Source: Eshraghiella sp051880035
GTDB taxonomy: Bacteria; Bacillota; Clostridia; Lachnospirales; Lachnospiraceae
Assembly (NCBI GenBank): GCA_051880035.1
Contig: JBJENE010000066.1
Span: 1-64,000 of the forward strand
Direction: 5' to 3'
Length of the DNA stretch: 64,000 nucleotides
Below the pieces are notes generated by a model. It did no database searches, had not been told where the DNA came from, and saw only the letters and a list, made by a program, of their open reading frames with translations. Position 1 is the first letter of the stretch, and the number at the start of each line of letters is the position of its first letter. The position numbers and the translations under genes were made by a program. Below, one piece after another: positions 54,141 to 63,532 of the stretch.

Positions 54141-55532
54141 TTATTTTAAAAATGCTTTATACGCTCTCATTGTTTCATATATGTCAATCTTACTTGTGAC
54201 TTCATAAGGTGCATGCATATTCTGTACCGCTACTCCGCAATCGATAACTTCCATTCCGTAGTTTGCAAGAATATATGCTATTGTTCCGCCGCCTCCTGCA
54301 TCTACTTTTCCAAGTTCTGCCATCTGGTATGCGATATTATCGTTCTCCATTACGCCACGAATCCAGGCAACATATTCTGCATTGGCATCATTACTGTTAC
54401 TCTTGCCTCTGGAACCTGTAAATTTATTAAATACAACACCACGGCCAAAAAATGAGGTGTTTTTCTTTTCAAAAACTGATGCATAGTTCGGGTCAAAGGC
54501 TGCACTGACATCAGAGGAAAGCATTTTGGAAGCTGCCAATGTTCTTCTGAGTGAAAGCTCGCTGTAGCATCCCATGCGGTCCATTAATTCTGCTACCATA
54601 TTCTCAAAAAATCTTGAATGCATTCCGGTAGCGCCTTCGCTTCCTGTTTCTTCTTTATCAACCAGAAGACAGGCTGTGGTGGTTTCAGGTGATGTTGTAT
54701 CAAGCATTGCTGCCAGTGATGCATATGCACATACCCTGTCATCCTGACCGTATCCCATAATCATACTTGAATCTATACCCATATCCCTTGCAGGTCCCGC
54801 AGGTACGGCTTCAAGTTCAGCAGACATAAAATCTTCTTCTTTGAATTTGTACTTTTTCTGAAGAAGCTTAAGAATGTACGCTTTGGACTTTTCTTTTTCA
54901 TCTTTATCATCGGATTTATCATTTCCCATCGGCATACTGCCCACAAGAATATTCAAATCCTCGCCTTCTACAACCTTCACGCCCTTTTTTTCCATCTGCT
55001 GTCCCGCAAGATGGATAAGAAGGTCGGATACCCCAAGTACAGGGTCTGACATATCTTCTCCGATTACAACAGGAATTTTTTTACCGGAGGTAAGAACCAC
55101 AACTCCGTGAAGCGCTAACGGAAGCGCTGTCCACTGATATTTCTTGATTCCTCCGTAATAATGTGTATCCAGAAGGACAAGTTCTTCATCTTCGTAGAGA
55201 GGATTCTGCTTAATATCAAGTCTCGGAGAATCTATATGTGCTCCGAGAATCCTGAGTCCTTCTTCAATAGGCTTTTGTCCCACCTGGAAAAGGACGAGAG
55301 CCTTTCCCATATTGGAAGCATACACCTTATCCCCTGCCTTAAGGGTTTCTTTTTTCTTAATAACCTGTTTAAGGTCCCTGTAACCTGCCGCCTTGGCAAG
55401 TTCTATACAGGCATCGGTGCACTCTCTTTCCGTCTTGTTTTCTGAGATAAACTTTCTGTATTCCTCGCAAAAAGAAAATACTTCTTTAATTTTCTTTTTG
55501 TCACATCCTGTCCATGCATTATTTCTTTTCAT
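54141..55532 (-). CDS. M18 family aminopeptidase
   Basis: A 463-residue zinc aminopeptidase of the dodecameric M18 family, cleaving N-terminal amino acids (often acidic) from peptides in the cytosol. Zinc ligands and catalytic residues are visible in LGAHIDSPRLDIKQ, VDKEETGSEGATG and SSDVSAAFDPN; the final zinc His is in NMHAPYEVTS. AAAGGA precedes the ATG. Start separated by 33 bp from scpB. Confidence 0.94.
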   Translation of the reverse strand: MKRNNAWTGCDKKKIKEVFSFCEEYRKFISENKTERECTDACIELAKAAGYRDLKQVIKKKETLKAGDKVYASNMGKALVLFQVGQKPIEEGLRILGAHIDSPRLDIKQNPLYEDEELVLLDTHYYGGIKKYQWTALPLALHGVVVLTSGKKIPVVIGEDMSDPVLGVSDLLIHLAGQQMEKKGVKVVEGEDLNILVGSMPMGNDKSDDKDEKEKSKAYILKLLQKKYKFKEEDFMSAELEAVPAGPARDMGIDSSMIMGYGQDDRVCAYASLAAMLDTTSPETTTACLLVDKEETGSEGATGMHSRFFENMVAELMDRMGCYSELSLRRTLAASKMLSSDVSAAFDPNYASVFEKKNTSFFGRGVVFNKFTGSRGKSNSNDANAEYVAWIRGVMENDNIAYQMAELGKVDAGGGGTIAYILANYGMEVIDCGVAVQNMHAPYEVTSKIDIYETMRAYKAFLK

Positions 55533-55565
55533 AAAGATATCCTTTCATAAATAAAAATACATTTA

Positions 55566-56147
55566 CTATATACTAAGCTCAATCTGAGCCTGGGATTCTT
55601 CTTCCGCCTCAACCTGAAAATCTGCCAGCATATCCGGACTGATAACAGGAAGGTCTTCAACCGATGACAAACCGAATGCCCGTAAAAATTCCTCCGTTGT
55701 TCCAAAAAGTATTGGTCTTCCCGGTGCGTCAAGTCGTCCCAGTTCGGTAATAAGATTATATTCAATAAGCTTATTAACGGCATAATCGCTTTTTACGCCG
55801 CGAATCTGCTCTATTTCAATCCTGGTTACCGGCTGCTTATATGCAATTATTGACAAAGTTTCCAATGCTGAATCAGTAAGTACATGATGTTTAGGTTCTG
55901 ATGCGACTTTAATTATGTGCTCATAGAACTCAGGCTTGGTGCACATCTGAAAACTGTCTTCAAGTTCAATAATCTTGGTTCCTCTGTCCTCAGCATTGTA
56001 CTTGTCCATCATATTTCTGACAAGCTTTCTTGTTGTGGCCACATCCTGACCGATGGAAACAGCAAGCTTAGAGGTCTCTACAGACTCTCCCATGGTAAAA
56101 AGAACAGCCTCAATTACGGCTTCCATTTTCTTAATGCTCATCTCCAT
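55566..56147 (-). CDS. scpB: Segregation and condensation protein B
   Basis: A 193-residue tandem winged-helix protein that forms condensin with SMC and ScpA. Motifs: AVIEAVLFTMGE at the N-terminus, ALETLSIIAYKQPVTRIEIEQIRGV and LLFGTT-like PILFGTTEEFLRAFGL. GGAGG is nine bases before the ATG, overlapping the end of scpA. The C-terminal tail is acidic. Confidence 0.96.
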   Translation of the reverse strand: MEMSIKKMEAVIEAVLFTMGESVETSKLAVSIGQDVATTRKLVRNMMDKYNAEDRGTKIIELEDSFQMCTKPEFYEHIIKVASEPKHHVLTDSALETLSIIAYKQPVTRIEIEQIRGVKSDYAVNKLIEYNLITELGRLDAPGRPILFGTTEEFLRAFGLSSVEDLPVISPDMLADFQVEAEEESQAQIELSI

Positions 56148-56148
56148 G

Positions 56149-56898
56149 TTATGCTACCTCCAATGAGTTGATAATAATATCGTCCCTGCGGTTTTCCTGA
56201 ACAACAGCTACTTTACCGCCTTTTATCATTTCCAGAATTACCAGAAATGTTACAATTATTTCCATTTTACTGCTGCTTTTCGTTAAAAGCTGCCTGAACG
56301 AGAACTGTTTATGTTCCCTGACATAAGTATGTACAAATTCTGTCTTTTCTTCCAGATTCACATCTTCTTTTTCGATTTTGCCAAATTTACTTCGTACAGG
56401 GTCTATTTTATCTTCGCAACGTTTTAAAACATCGTTAAAAATTTCACGGAGTTTTATAAGAGTTACATCTGAAAGCAGCTCTTCCATATCTACAGGCTCC
56501 TCATATGCCGCCACTTCGGAGGGAATTGTAGCCTGCTTATATAAAAGCTTGTCTGCATCCACCTGTCTGTCCTTAAGCTCCATTGACATATACTTGTACA
56601 TCTTGTATTCGAGAAGTTTTTCAACAAGTTCCTGCCTTGGGTCTTCTGCCTCCTCATCCTCTACAGGATCAACCGGAAGAAGCATTTTAGATTTAATGTC
56701 CAAAAGCATTGCGGCCATTACAAGGAACTCACTTACAAGATTCAAGTCTCCCTTGTCCATTCCCGCAACACACTCCAGATACTGGTCGGTAATAAGAGCA
56801 ATCGGTATATCATATATATTAACTTTATTTTTGTCAATGAGATGGAGTAAAAGATCCAGCGGACCTTCAAATACTTCCAGCTTAATTTCCAGTGCCAT
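56149..56898 (-). CDS. scpA: Segregation and condensation protein A
   Basis: A 249-residue kleisin. It opens IKLEVFEGPLDLLLHLIDKNKVNIYDIPIA (seen across the first 35 residues), the SMC-contacting helix, and ends with a winged-helix region (about 180-245: RQLLTKSSSKMEIIVTFLVILEM). GGAGG precedes the ATG. The gap to scpB is only one base, so subunits are made together. Confidence 0.96.
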   Translation of the reverse strand: MALEIKLEVFEGPLDLLLHLIDKNKVNIYDIPIALITDQYLECVAGMDKGDLNLVSEFLVMAAMLLDIKSKMLLPVDPVEDEEAEDPRQELVEKLLEYKMYKYMSMELKDRQVDADKLLYKQATIPSEVAAYEEPVDMEELLSDVTLIKLREIFNDVLKRCEDKIDPVRSKFGKIEKEDVNLEEKTEFVHTYVREHKQFSFRQLLTKSSSKMEIIVTFLVILEMIKGGKVAVVQENRRDDIIINSLEVA

Positions 56899-56979
56899 AT
56901 TGCCTCCGGTACTGATAAAATATCAGAAAAAATTATTCAGGCACTCTTTTTCACAACAGCGCCACCCTATATTGTAACC

Positions 56980-57786
56980 TTACAGGTCATTCTTTGCAAG
57001 AACTTTCAAAATAATAAGCTCAGGGTCATTATTGATTCGTAGTTTCACTGTGTGTGAACCCATTCCCCGGCTTACAATCATGGTACTGTTCCTGTATTTG
57101 TATAAGCCTCCGTCGTATTCAGGAAACAGTCTGAAACGCGGTGATAAGAGTCCGCCTTTTCCCGGAATTCTTATCGTTCCGCCGTGAAGGTGTCCTGACA
57201 GAACAAGATTTGCTCCCCAATCCGAGTAATTGTGAAAATAATCCGGATTATGAGCCAGAAGGATATTAAAAACCCCTTTGTCAGCAATTCCCAGATGCTT
57301 GTCCATAAGTCCGCCACCCATTACCGGTGCATTTCTTTTATAAAAAACAGAATCTATCATTACACCCGTAAGTGCAATTCTGTTATTTTCCTTTTCGAGA
57401 AAAACTGTTTCATCTTCCAGAAAAACAATTCCCGCTTCCTGAAGATATTCTTTTATCGTATGGTATTTGTATCCATATTCTTCGGGATACATTTTCATAT
57501 CATATTCATGATTTCCTATACCGTAAAAAACCGGGAAATGTTTTGAGAGTGTCACAAGATAATTTAGTGTGTCCGTCGGTTGTTCCTTATAATTTCTGTT
57601 AAATATATCACCTGTAAGCAGAACTGCATCCGGTTCTGCGGCTATAATTTCCCTGTTCAGTCTGTGAAGGTCAATGCCATAACAGTTGGAGTGTAAATCA
57701 CTTATTACCGCAAAAGTAAATCCACAGGACTTTGGTGAGATTTTCCCGCTTGATACCGAATAATGTGTTACCTGAAAATTTTTCAT
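56980..57786 (-). CDS. Calcineurin-like metallophosphoesterase
   Basis: A 268-residue metallophosphoesterase. Motifs: AVISDLHSNCYG, LLTGDIFN, GIGNHEYD, LLAHNPD and LSGHLHGGTIRI give the two-metal active site. The YaeI/YkuE group with this layout acts on phospholipid-linked or cell-envelope substrates. The ATG at 57784-57786 has GAGGAA upstream; the GTG/ATG six codons earlier lacks one. No signal peptide or Tat motif is seen. Divergent from the YihY gene. Confidence 0.88.
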   Translation of the reverse strand: MKNFQVTHYSVSSGKISPKSCGFTFAVISDLHSNCYGIDLHRLNREIIAAEPDAVLLTGDIFNRNYKEQPTDTLNYLVTLSKHFPVFYGIGNHEYDMKMYPEEYGYKYHTIKEYLQEAGIVFLEDETVFLEKENNRIALTGVMIDSVFYKRNAPVMGGGLMDKHLGIADKGVFNILLAHNPDYFHNYSDWGANLVLSGHLHGGTIRIPGKGGLLSPRFRLFPEYDGGLYKYRNSTMIVSRGMGSHTVKLRINNDPELIILKVLAKNDL

Positions 57787-57882
57787 ATATCGTTCCTCTT
57801 TCATTTATGCAAAACAACGGCTATTATCGATTGTATCAGATTACACAAATAATTTCTATCGATATTTTAGATAACTTTATGA

Positions 57883-57911
57883 TTGATATATTTTCTTTTT
57901 TTCCGTATACT
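57883..57911 (+). promoter_or_regulatory. SigA-type promoter of the YihY-like gene
   Basis: TTGATA (57883-57888), 17-bp spacer, TATACT (57906-57911) in the divergent region, followed by the GGCGAGGAG site before the ATG at 57959. Confidence 0.7.
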
Positions 57912-57958
57912 ATATAAATACGGTTAATTTAATCCCAAAAAGGCGAGGAGAACTTACC

Positions 57959-58822
57959 ATGAAACTTATTGCGTCAATAGCGGCAATTATTAATAAATCC
58001 AAGGAAGATAATGTAAGTGCTTTTGCGGCAGAAGCAGCACTTTTTATATGTATGAGCTTCGTACCTTTTCTCATGCTTTTACTTCTTTTAATAAAATACA
58101 CTCCTCTCACAAAGGAAATGTTATTGGAATTTGTTAACGGAATTGCTCCGGATGCTTTTAAATCAAGTCTTGAATCCATAATAACCAATCTTTATTCAAA
58201 TGTAAGCTCCGGTTTCATTTTCATCACCATAATTTCTCTTTTGTGGACTGCCGGAAAAGGATTTGTTTCACTTATTGATGGTCTGAATTCCGTATTTAAT
58301 ATCAAGGAATACAGAAATGATTTCGTAATACGACTCTATGCAATATTATATACCGTTGTTTTTGCGGTTATTATTGTATTATGTCTTGCACTTCTGGTTT
58401 TGGGCAATCAGATTTTATCCCTGGTGCACAGATATGTCCCTCTGATTTCCCATATAATTGATTTCATACTCCAGTTCCGTGCCCTGTTTTCCATTGTCCT
58501 TTTTACGATATTTTTTACTTTTCTGTATGTTGCAATACCACATAAACATACAAAAATCAAGCGTCAGCTTCCGGGTGCAATTTTTGCTGCATTGGGCTGG
58601 GCAGGTTTTTCATTCTTTTTCTCACTTTATGTAAACTATTCCAAGAATCTTTCCGTTCTTTACGGAAGCCTTACGACCGTGGTATGCGCTATGATATGGC
58701 TATATGTATGTATGTTTATTTTCCTTATCGGAGCGGAAATTAATCTTTTTGTGGAACAGTGGACAGCCGAAAGTTCCATAAAAAAGGCTACCGATGTTAA
58801 TCATTCAGATAAACATTCTTAA
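57959..58822 (+). CDS. YihY/virulence factor BrkB family membrane protein
   Basis: A 287-residue membrane protein with about six hydrophobic helices. SAFAAEAALFICMSFVPFLM at the start and PHKHTKIKRQLPGAIFAALGW and LYGSLTTVVCAMIWLY near the end are typical of YihY. The function is not established (earlier called RNase BN in error). The last 26 bases overlap the 3' end of the convergent SpoIID-like gene, with no terminator between. Confidence 0.94.
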   Translation: MKLIASIAAIINKSKEDNVSAFAAEAALFICMSFVPFLMLLLLLIKYTPLTKEMLLEFVNGIAPDAFKSSLESIITNLYSNVSSGFIFITIISLLWTAGKGFVSLIDGLNSVFNIKEYRNDFVIRLYAILYTVVFAVIIVLCLALLVLGNQILSLVHRYVPLISHIIDFILQFRALFSIVLFTIFFTFLYVAIPHKHTKIKRQLPGAIFAALGWAGFSFFFSLYVNYSKNLSVLYGSLTTVVCAMIWLYVCMFIFLIGAEINLFVEQWTAESSIKKATDVNHSDKHS

Positions 58823-61127
58823 GCGTAGTTCCCTCATAGAAAAATTCCAGTATCTCGTCATATTTCATTCCTGCAGCCACCATGGAAGATACTGCATTCT
58901 GGCTCATTCCTATTCCGTGGCCGTATCCTCCTCCCGTAATTACATATCCAATCTCTCCGTTTTCCTCATATTTTTCAAACATACAGTATGCGCTCGGCAG
59001 AATATAAAAAGTGGTTGTGTCTCCTTTTAACAATGTTATGGGATTATCTCTGGGGCATAATACATATCTGATATTCAGTTCATTTTCAACTCTCACAGTT
59101 TCCTTCGTTCCGTAGATTATTATGGACATTAACGCTCCGCCTGACGAACGGCTTTCCACTTCTATTCCCGTTACATCTCCCACATTTCTGATTTCTTTTG
59201 AAACAAAACATCCGTTTTCAAGTGTCTTTATACTACCCGGATTGGCGCAATATCTGGAGTATATATATTCATTTACACTATTTGTTATTTCAGACAGGGA
59301 CATCCTGACATTCCAGCGGTAGTAACCGAATCCGTAATCAAAATCTTCTTCATTAACGGTATGAATAAATTCTGAGAATGCCTCTTCGGATGATAAATCC
59401 GTATTTTCTCCCTGCTTATTCACTGTTTTTGAAACAAGATACGGACATGATGCAGGATTGCCACCCCATATTGTATTGTCCGAGGTGTGTCCGCAGGATG
59501 TGGAGTAATAATATGTGGTTATCGGATTTCCTTCGTAAACCGCCACCTCACCATATGTTTCCTGTACCGCCCTTGTGGCATTTTCTTTTTCCTCCACATT
59601 GTTATATACCTGAAAATTCACACTGTCATCCACATGGGCTCCGTATTTACTGTATGTGTTGTTTAAAAGCTGTTTATATGCATAGCTTCTTGCACACACA
59701 GCCTGAACCTTAAGTGCCTCCACTCCAAAGCGGTTAGGCATTTCACTTGGTACAACGGCATACAGATATTCTTCAATAAGTACATCATTAATCAGAGCCA
59801 GTCTGTCATCCGTCTGTGCCACTTCTATTGTTCCTCTGTAGGAAGGGTTTCCATATGAACGCTCAACAGTAAGGATTTTAATTCTTCCATCCGGATCCTT
59901 TGAGTTAATTGTAACACGGCCATCCATAAGCTGCTCGCAGTCCGGATATAAATCAATTATCTCTCCCGCTTTATGTTCTTCCGTCTTATCACCGTATTTT
60001 ACCGTATAATCAGATGTTCCCGTAACGGATATCCTGTCATGCAACAATGAAGTATATCCGGTGCTCATAATCAGTACCCTTATATTGTCGGCTGTAAGCG
60101 TTCTTGAAATAATTGCGGCACATACCTTTCCGTCCGCCACGACAAAATCTGCCAGGTCATATCCTACCAGTATTTCTGAAATACTGCCCTCTTTTACGGA
60201 GCCGTATGTTCTGTATACATGAAAATTTTCGTCCAGATTAAGTACTCCGTAGTTTTCTATCTCAACCTGACTGTCGTTTACCATCAGAACCTTACCGTCT
60301 ATCTTTTCTTTTTTTAATGTAATAGATACAACTTTTCCGTCTTCTATATATATATCACCTATGGTCTGTTCAAAACCCGCTTGAAGAGTTTCAACTTCAA
60401 ATGTTCTTTTTCCCCCTCCTATTGATGCAGTAACCGTGGTATTTTCACCTTTTTCAAGCCATATATTCTTGTACACCACCCGGTCAGAAAGCTTCATTAT
60501 GACTGAAATAATTTCTTTATTTCTCACATAAACCATAATACTTTTGTCTATATACCGGTCAAGAACAAGTCCCTCAAATCCATAAACTCCATTTGAAGTA
60601 TATGTTTTCCATCTTGCTGCTTCCACTGTGTTTGAAGGAGTGCCGGAAATAATAAGCTCCTCAGTATGAACGCCTTCTTCAGAGCCGTACATTACAACAA
60701 GATATTCATACAACTCCAGAAAATCCGTTTTTTTCATTTTCTTATCGGAAGAGAGATTTTTTACCCAGGTTCCGGCAGTATCCGTATCAAGGGACAGTCC
60801 TTTTTTACTAAGGTATGTATTCAGATGCTTATATGTCCAATATTTTCTGCCGGTCTTATCGGTCGGAGCATTTGATGATTTATCAAGATATCCGTGGTAA
60901 TACATATAATTCATATACTTCTCAAACCACTCATCTTGTCCGTCTTCAAAACATTGCGGTGAATCCGAAATAAGTCCCTCATCCGCTTCTAACATGGCAA
61001 GCATTTTGGAGGCCAGACCTATTGTAATATATTGTTCATGATTTTTTTTAACCTGAAAAACTATTACTAATGAAACAACCGCAACCACAGCAATAAATAA
61101 TCCGATTAAAATTATCTTTTTTTTCAT
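58797..61127 (-). CDS. Large SpoIID/LytB-domain cell-wall protein
   Basis: A 776-residue protein. An N-terminal membrane helix (about 4-26) is followed by about 390 residues with no recognised domain and then the SpoIID domain (about 430-760). The catalytic Glu of SpoIID-type lytic transglycosylases is in AVVPSEMPNRFG; TTYYYSTSCGHTSDN and GGGYGHGIGMSQ mark the rest of the domain. Such proteins cleave denuded glycan strands of peptidoglycan, in sporulation or in vegetative wall remodelling. It is longer than SpoIID itself (about 340 residues). GGGAGG precedes the ATG. Confidence 0.92.
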   Translation of the reverse strand: MKKKIILIGLFIAVVAVVSLVIVFQVKKNHEQYITIGLASKMLAMLEADEGLISDSPQCFEDGQDEWFEKYMNYMYYHGYLDKSSNAPTDKTGRKYWTYKHLNTYLSKKGLSLDTDTAGTWVKNLSSDKKMKKTDFLELYEYLVVMYGSEEGVHTEELIISGTPSNTVEAARWKTYTSNGVYGFEGLVLDRYIDKSIMVYVRNKEIISVIMKLSDRVVYKNIWLEKGENTTVTASIGGGKRTFEVETLQAGFEQTIGDIYIEDGKVVSITLKKEKIDGKVLMVNDSQVEIENYGVLNLDENFHVYRTYGSVKEGSISEILVGYDLADFVVADGKVCAAIISRTLTADNIRVLIMSTGYTSLLHDRISVTGTSDYTVKYGDKTEEHKAGEIIDLYPDCEQLMDGRVTINSKDPDGRIKILTVERSYGNPSYRGTIEVAQTDDRLALINDVLIEEYLYAVVPSEMPNRFGVEALKVQAVCARSYAYKQLLNNTYSKYGAHVDDSVNFQVYNNVEEKENATRAVQETYGEVAVYEGNPITTYYYSTSCGHTSDNTIWGGNPASCPYLVSKTVNKQGENTDLSSEEAFSEFIHTVNEEDFDYGFGYYRWNVRMSLSEITNSVNEYIYSRYCANPGSIKTLENGCFVSKEIRNVGDVTGIEVESRSSGGALMSIIIYGTKETVRVENELNIRYVLCPRDNPITLLKGDTTTFYILPSAYCMFEKYEENGEIGYVITGGGYGHGIGMSQNAVSSMVAAGMKYDEILEFFYEGTTLKNVYLND

Positions 61128-61224
61128 AACCAGCCTCCCAAAACAATTACAGGCAATACAAGCCTTTTTAAATTGTATTATTAAGCAGATAAAAATAGAC
61201 CGTTTTTATAAATGTACTTAAAAT

Positions 61225-61255
61225 AAAAGAAAGTACACTTTACGGACTTTCTTTT
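61225..61255 (-). terminator. Second hairpin downstream of the 6S RNA
   Basis: AAAAGAAAGT (61225-61234) and ACTTTCTTTT (61246-61255) are exact inverted copies. On the minus strand this hairpin follows the stronger one at 61263-61300 and would act as a backup before the SpoIID-like gene. Confidence 0.6.
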
Positions 61256-61262
61256 ATCATAA

Positions 61263-61300
61263 ATTAAAAATGACATTGCTTTCACAATGTCATTTTTAAT
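61263..61300 (-). terminator. Perfect 16-bp palindromic terminator after 6S RNA
   Basis: ATTAAAAATGACATTG (61263-61278) and CAATGTCATTTTTAAT (61285-61300) are exact inverted copies with a six-base loop. It starts one base past the predicted 3' end of the 6S RNA. Confidence 0.85.
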
Positions 61301-61485
61301 ATGTCCCCAAAATGCCGGTTCCTATGATTCTGACGCCTAGCCGCAGCCAGGTGGGTTACCGCAAATAAGCTTCTGCCTTCCACTGCAAAATCGGAGGCCT
61401 GACATCCACTTAAAGATATAGGAATCCCTTTAGTCAAATGTAGGATCAAAACAATAGGAGTTGTCGAACATTTCAGGAAACATAT
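61301..61485 (-). ncRNA. ssrS: 6S RNA (regulator of RNA polymerase)
   Basis: 6S RNA mimics an open promoter and traps SigA polymerase when growth slows. Minus-strand 5' end ATGTTTCCTGAAATGTTCG pairs with the 3' end CGGCATTTTGGGGACAT over the closing stem, the same blocks (CUGARAUGUUCG / CGGCAUYUYGG) that close 6S RNAs in other bacteria. Central complementarity TCCTAT/ATAGGA follows. Length about 185 nt. Its promoter (61504-61532) lies upstream and a terminator directly after. Ends are approximate to a few bases. Confidence 0.85.
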
Positions 61486-61503
61486 CACTATTATTGTATC
61501 CTT

Positions 61504-61532
61504 AGTATACTCTATATTATGTATTATTTCAA
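61504..61532 (-). promoter_or_regulatory. SigA-type promoter of the 6S RNA
   Basis: On the minus strand, TTGAAA (61527-61532), 17-bp spacer, TATACT (61504-61509). Transcription would begin near 61497, about ten bases before the visible closing stem. Confidence 0.75.
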
Positions 61533-61670
61533 CAGAAAATGAAAAAAAATTATGTCAAAAACGGAATATTTTTCTAACAATTCCAACAGATATCAAATAA
61601 TATTTTAAAAATTCAATTCCGCCACCGTGCGCTCCTTACTGAAGCTTTTTTTAACAGAAATTATCCTGTT

Positions 61671-61706
61671 AAAAAACAGCCACCACCCATATGGGCAATG
61701 GCTGTT
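61671..61706 (-). terminator. Terminator after pckA
   Basis: ACAGCCA (61676-61682) and TGGCTGT (61699-61705), with inner CCCAT/ATGGG pair, make a stem that on the minus strand is followed by TTTTTT. A second AACAG/CTGTT hairpin in T-runs follows at about 61645-61675. The rest of 61535-61645 holds nothing I recognise. Confidence 0.85.
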
Positions 61707-61742
61707 ATATAACATTATGCTGCCTGTTTACGATAATGCAGA

Positions 61743-63443
61743 TTAGAGAGCTGCAGCCTCGTCAACAATTTTCTTAACTGCTTCCAAAGCTTCATCAGGA
61801 AGTTTATCATATCCTTCCTTCTTAGTAGCAAATCCTTCTACTGCATCAACACGATTCTGCATTGCATTCTTAAGAGCCTCTGTATAAGACTTATCGCTAA
61901 GGTCAGGAACAAATCCTTCCCATTCCATAATTTCAATATCTTCAAAAGGTCCCCACTGTTTGAATGAAGCTTTGCCTTCAACGATTGACTCGATAATTCC
62001 GAGAGTATCCTTAGGCTGAACCTTCTTGCCCATGAAATCACCTGTATTTACGATATAGCAGTCTACATTCTTCTCTTCAACAAGCTTTTTGAACTTGGTA
62101 TAATCGTTAACTAACGGATAAGTTCTGAATGGGTTAGCATAAGGAACGATACGAAGTGCATTAAGGTCTGTTCCTGCTGCTACACGCTCTGCTGTAGATG
62201 TCTTGGTTGCAAGTGTTGCACCCATAACTGATGCAAGTGCTGCACCTTTTAATTTAACTACAGGAGGAATTGTAGGGTCCTTCATAATCCAGAAAATAGC
62301 ATTAACAGGTGCATCAATCTTGTCCACACGGTTAGGTGACCATAATTTAGACTTAATTGCTCGTCCGTTACCATTTCTGATATCTTCTGTTACTAACTGA
62401 ATCTTGCCTTCTGAATCAAGTGTAGCTGAGCAGTTCTGTGCTGTAAGAAGATATTTATTATCAGGACATCCTGTAGGATAATCTGCTGTCTTATCAAAAT
62501 ATGTCGGCTCAAGTGCTATAGATGCACATGTATCAGTATTGATAATGAATGCATCATCATGAAGAACCTTGATTGCAGGATATTTATTACCATGCTTAGC
62601 ATGTGTAAGTGTTGACTTACCTGAACCTGAAAGTCCATATACTGAAGCAACGAACTTAGAGCCGTCTTCCAATGTATATTCTTTCTGTCCGCCATGACAT
62701 GCTGCATATCCGTTTCTGTTAGCAATAGCCCATGCCATTGTAAGTGTACCCTTCTTATGCTCTCCGAAATATCTCATTCCGAGAATACATGCACAGTTCT
62801 GATCTGTATCAAAATAGCAAAGTGTTAACGGATCGCTTAAGCAGCTGTAATCAACATCAGGTCTGTTACCAGGAACCCACTGAGGATCTGAAAAGATATA
62901 AATATCAGGTTCATTGCCATTTCCTACCGGCTTTGAATCTCTGTACATCTTAACATACTCATCTGACATATACTGGAAGTTAAGCATCCAGTTATAAAGA
63001 ATATTCTCTTCTCCTTCAGGAATTAAAAGATGTGCCTTTACCATGAATTCAGGATCAAGTCCTACGAATACTTCTGCATGATAAAGTGTTTTCCAGCGTG
63101 CTTCATAAATAGCATCCATTGCTACCTTATCAAGCTTTGCAGCGTCTACACCCGGCTCGCCTTTAATACGACGTGCTGCAGCGTAACGGCCTGTTACTGC
63201 ACCATCATTGAATAAAAGAACCTTTGCGTCCTTTTCAAGACCAAATTCTTCTCCTCTATAAACCGGCATATCTGTAACAATTGTTCCAGGGGAATTCTTT
63301 GCTAACTCATAAGCCTCTTTTAATGTGTTTACTTTAACAACATTGTTGCCGTAGAAAGCAGCCTCAATAATAGAACGAGTCTTTGAAAAGCCCACTTTAC
63401 CGGCACCTATTTCTGACAATGGGTAATATGCTTTTGTTGCCAT
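61743..63443 (-). CDS. pckA: Phosphoenolpyruvate carboxykinase (ATP)
   Basis: A 566-residue ATP-type PEPCK. P-loop (kinase-1a) GLSGSGKSTLTH, metal/oxaloacetate sites in LHDDAFIIN and GCPDNKYLL, and NAIFWIMKDPTIPPV are visible. In gut Clostridia this enzyme often works in the direction of oxaloacetate and ATP formation during fermentation, but direction cannot be read from sequence. Single gene with its own promoter and terminator. Confidence 0.96.
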   Translation of the reverse strand: MATKAYYPLSEIGAGKVGFSKTRSIIEAAFYGNNVVKVNTLKEAYELAKNSPGTIVTDMPVYRGEEFGLEKDAKVLLFNDGAVTGRYAAARRIKGEPGVDAAKLDKVAMDAIYEARWKTLYHAEVFVGLDPEFMVKAHLLIPEGEENILYNWMLNFQYMSDEYVKMYRDSKPVGNGNEPDIYIFSDPQWVPGNRPDVDYSCLSDPLTLCYFDTDQNCACILGMRYFGEHKKGTLTMAWAIANRNGYAACHGGQKEYTLEDGSKFVASVYGLSGSGKSTLTHAKHGNKYPAIKVLHDDAFIINTDTCASIALEPTYFDKTADYPTGCPDNKYLLTAQNCSATLDSEGKIQLVTEDIRNGNGRAIKSKLWSPNRVDKIDAPVNAIFWIMKDPTIPPVVKLKGAALASVMGATLATKTSTAERVAAGTDLNALRIVPYANPFRTYPLVNDYTKFKKLVEEKNVDCYIVNTGDFMGKKVQPKDTLGIIESIVEGKASFKQWGPFEDIEIMEWEGFVPDLSDKSYTEALKNAMQNRVDAVEGFATKKEGYDKLPDEALEAVKKIVDEAAAL

Positions 63444-63477
63444 TTTCTATAGACCTCCAATTTAAAATTTCGTGCTA

Positions 63478-63506
63478 ATTATCTCATTATCGACTTTAAA
63501 AGTCAA
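63478..63506 (-). promoter_or_regulatory. SigA-type promoter of pckA
   Basis: On the minus strand, TTGACT (63501-63506), 17-bp spacer, GATAAT (63478-63483), about 35 bp before the pckA ATG; a GGAGG site precedes the start. Confidence 0.75.
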
Positions 63507-63532
63507 TAGAGTTTATACTTTATTAATTGTTT

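Noticed and set aside
61301..61485. The structured RNA before pckA as SRP RNA or tmRNA
   Set aside because: GGAAGGCAGAAGC recalls SRP helix 8, but the GGTCAGG..GCAGCC order is absent and the closing stem fits 6S RNA; tmRNA would be about twice as long and contain an ANDxxA-type frame.
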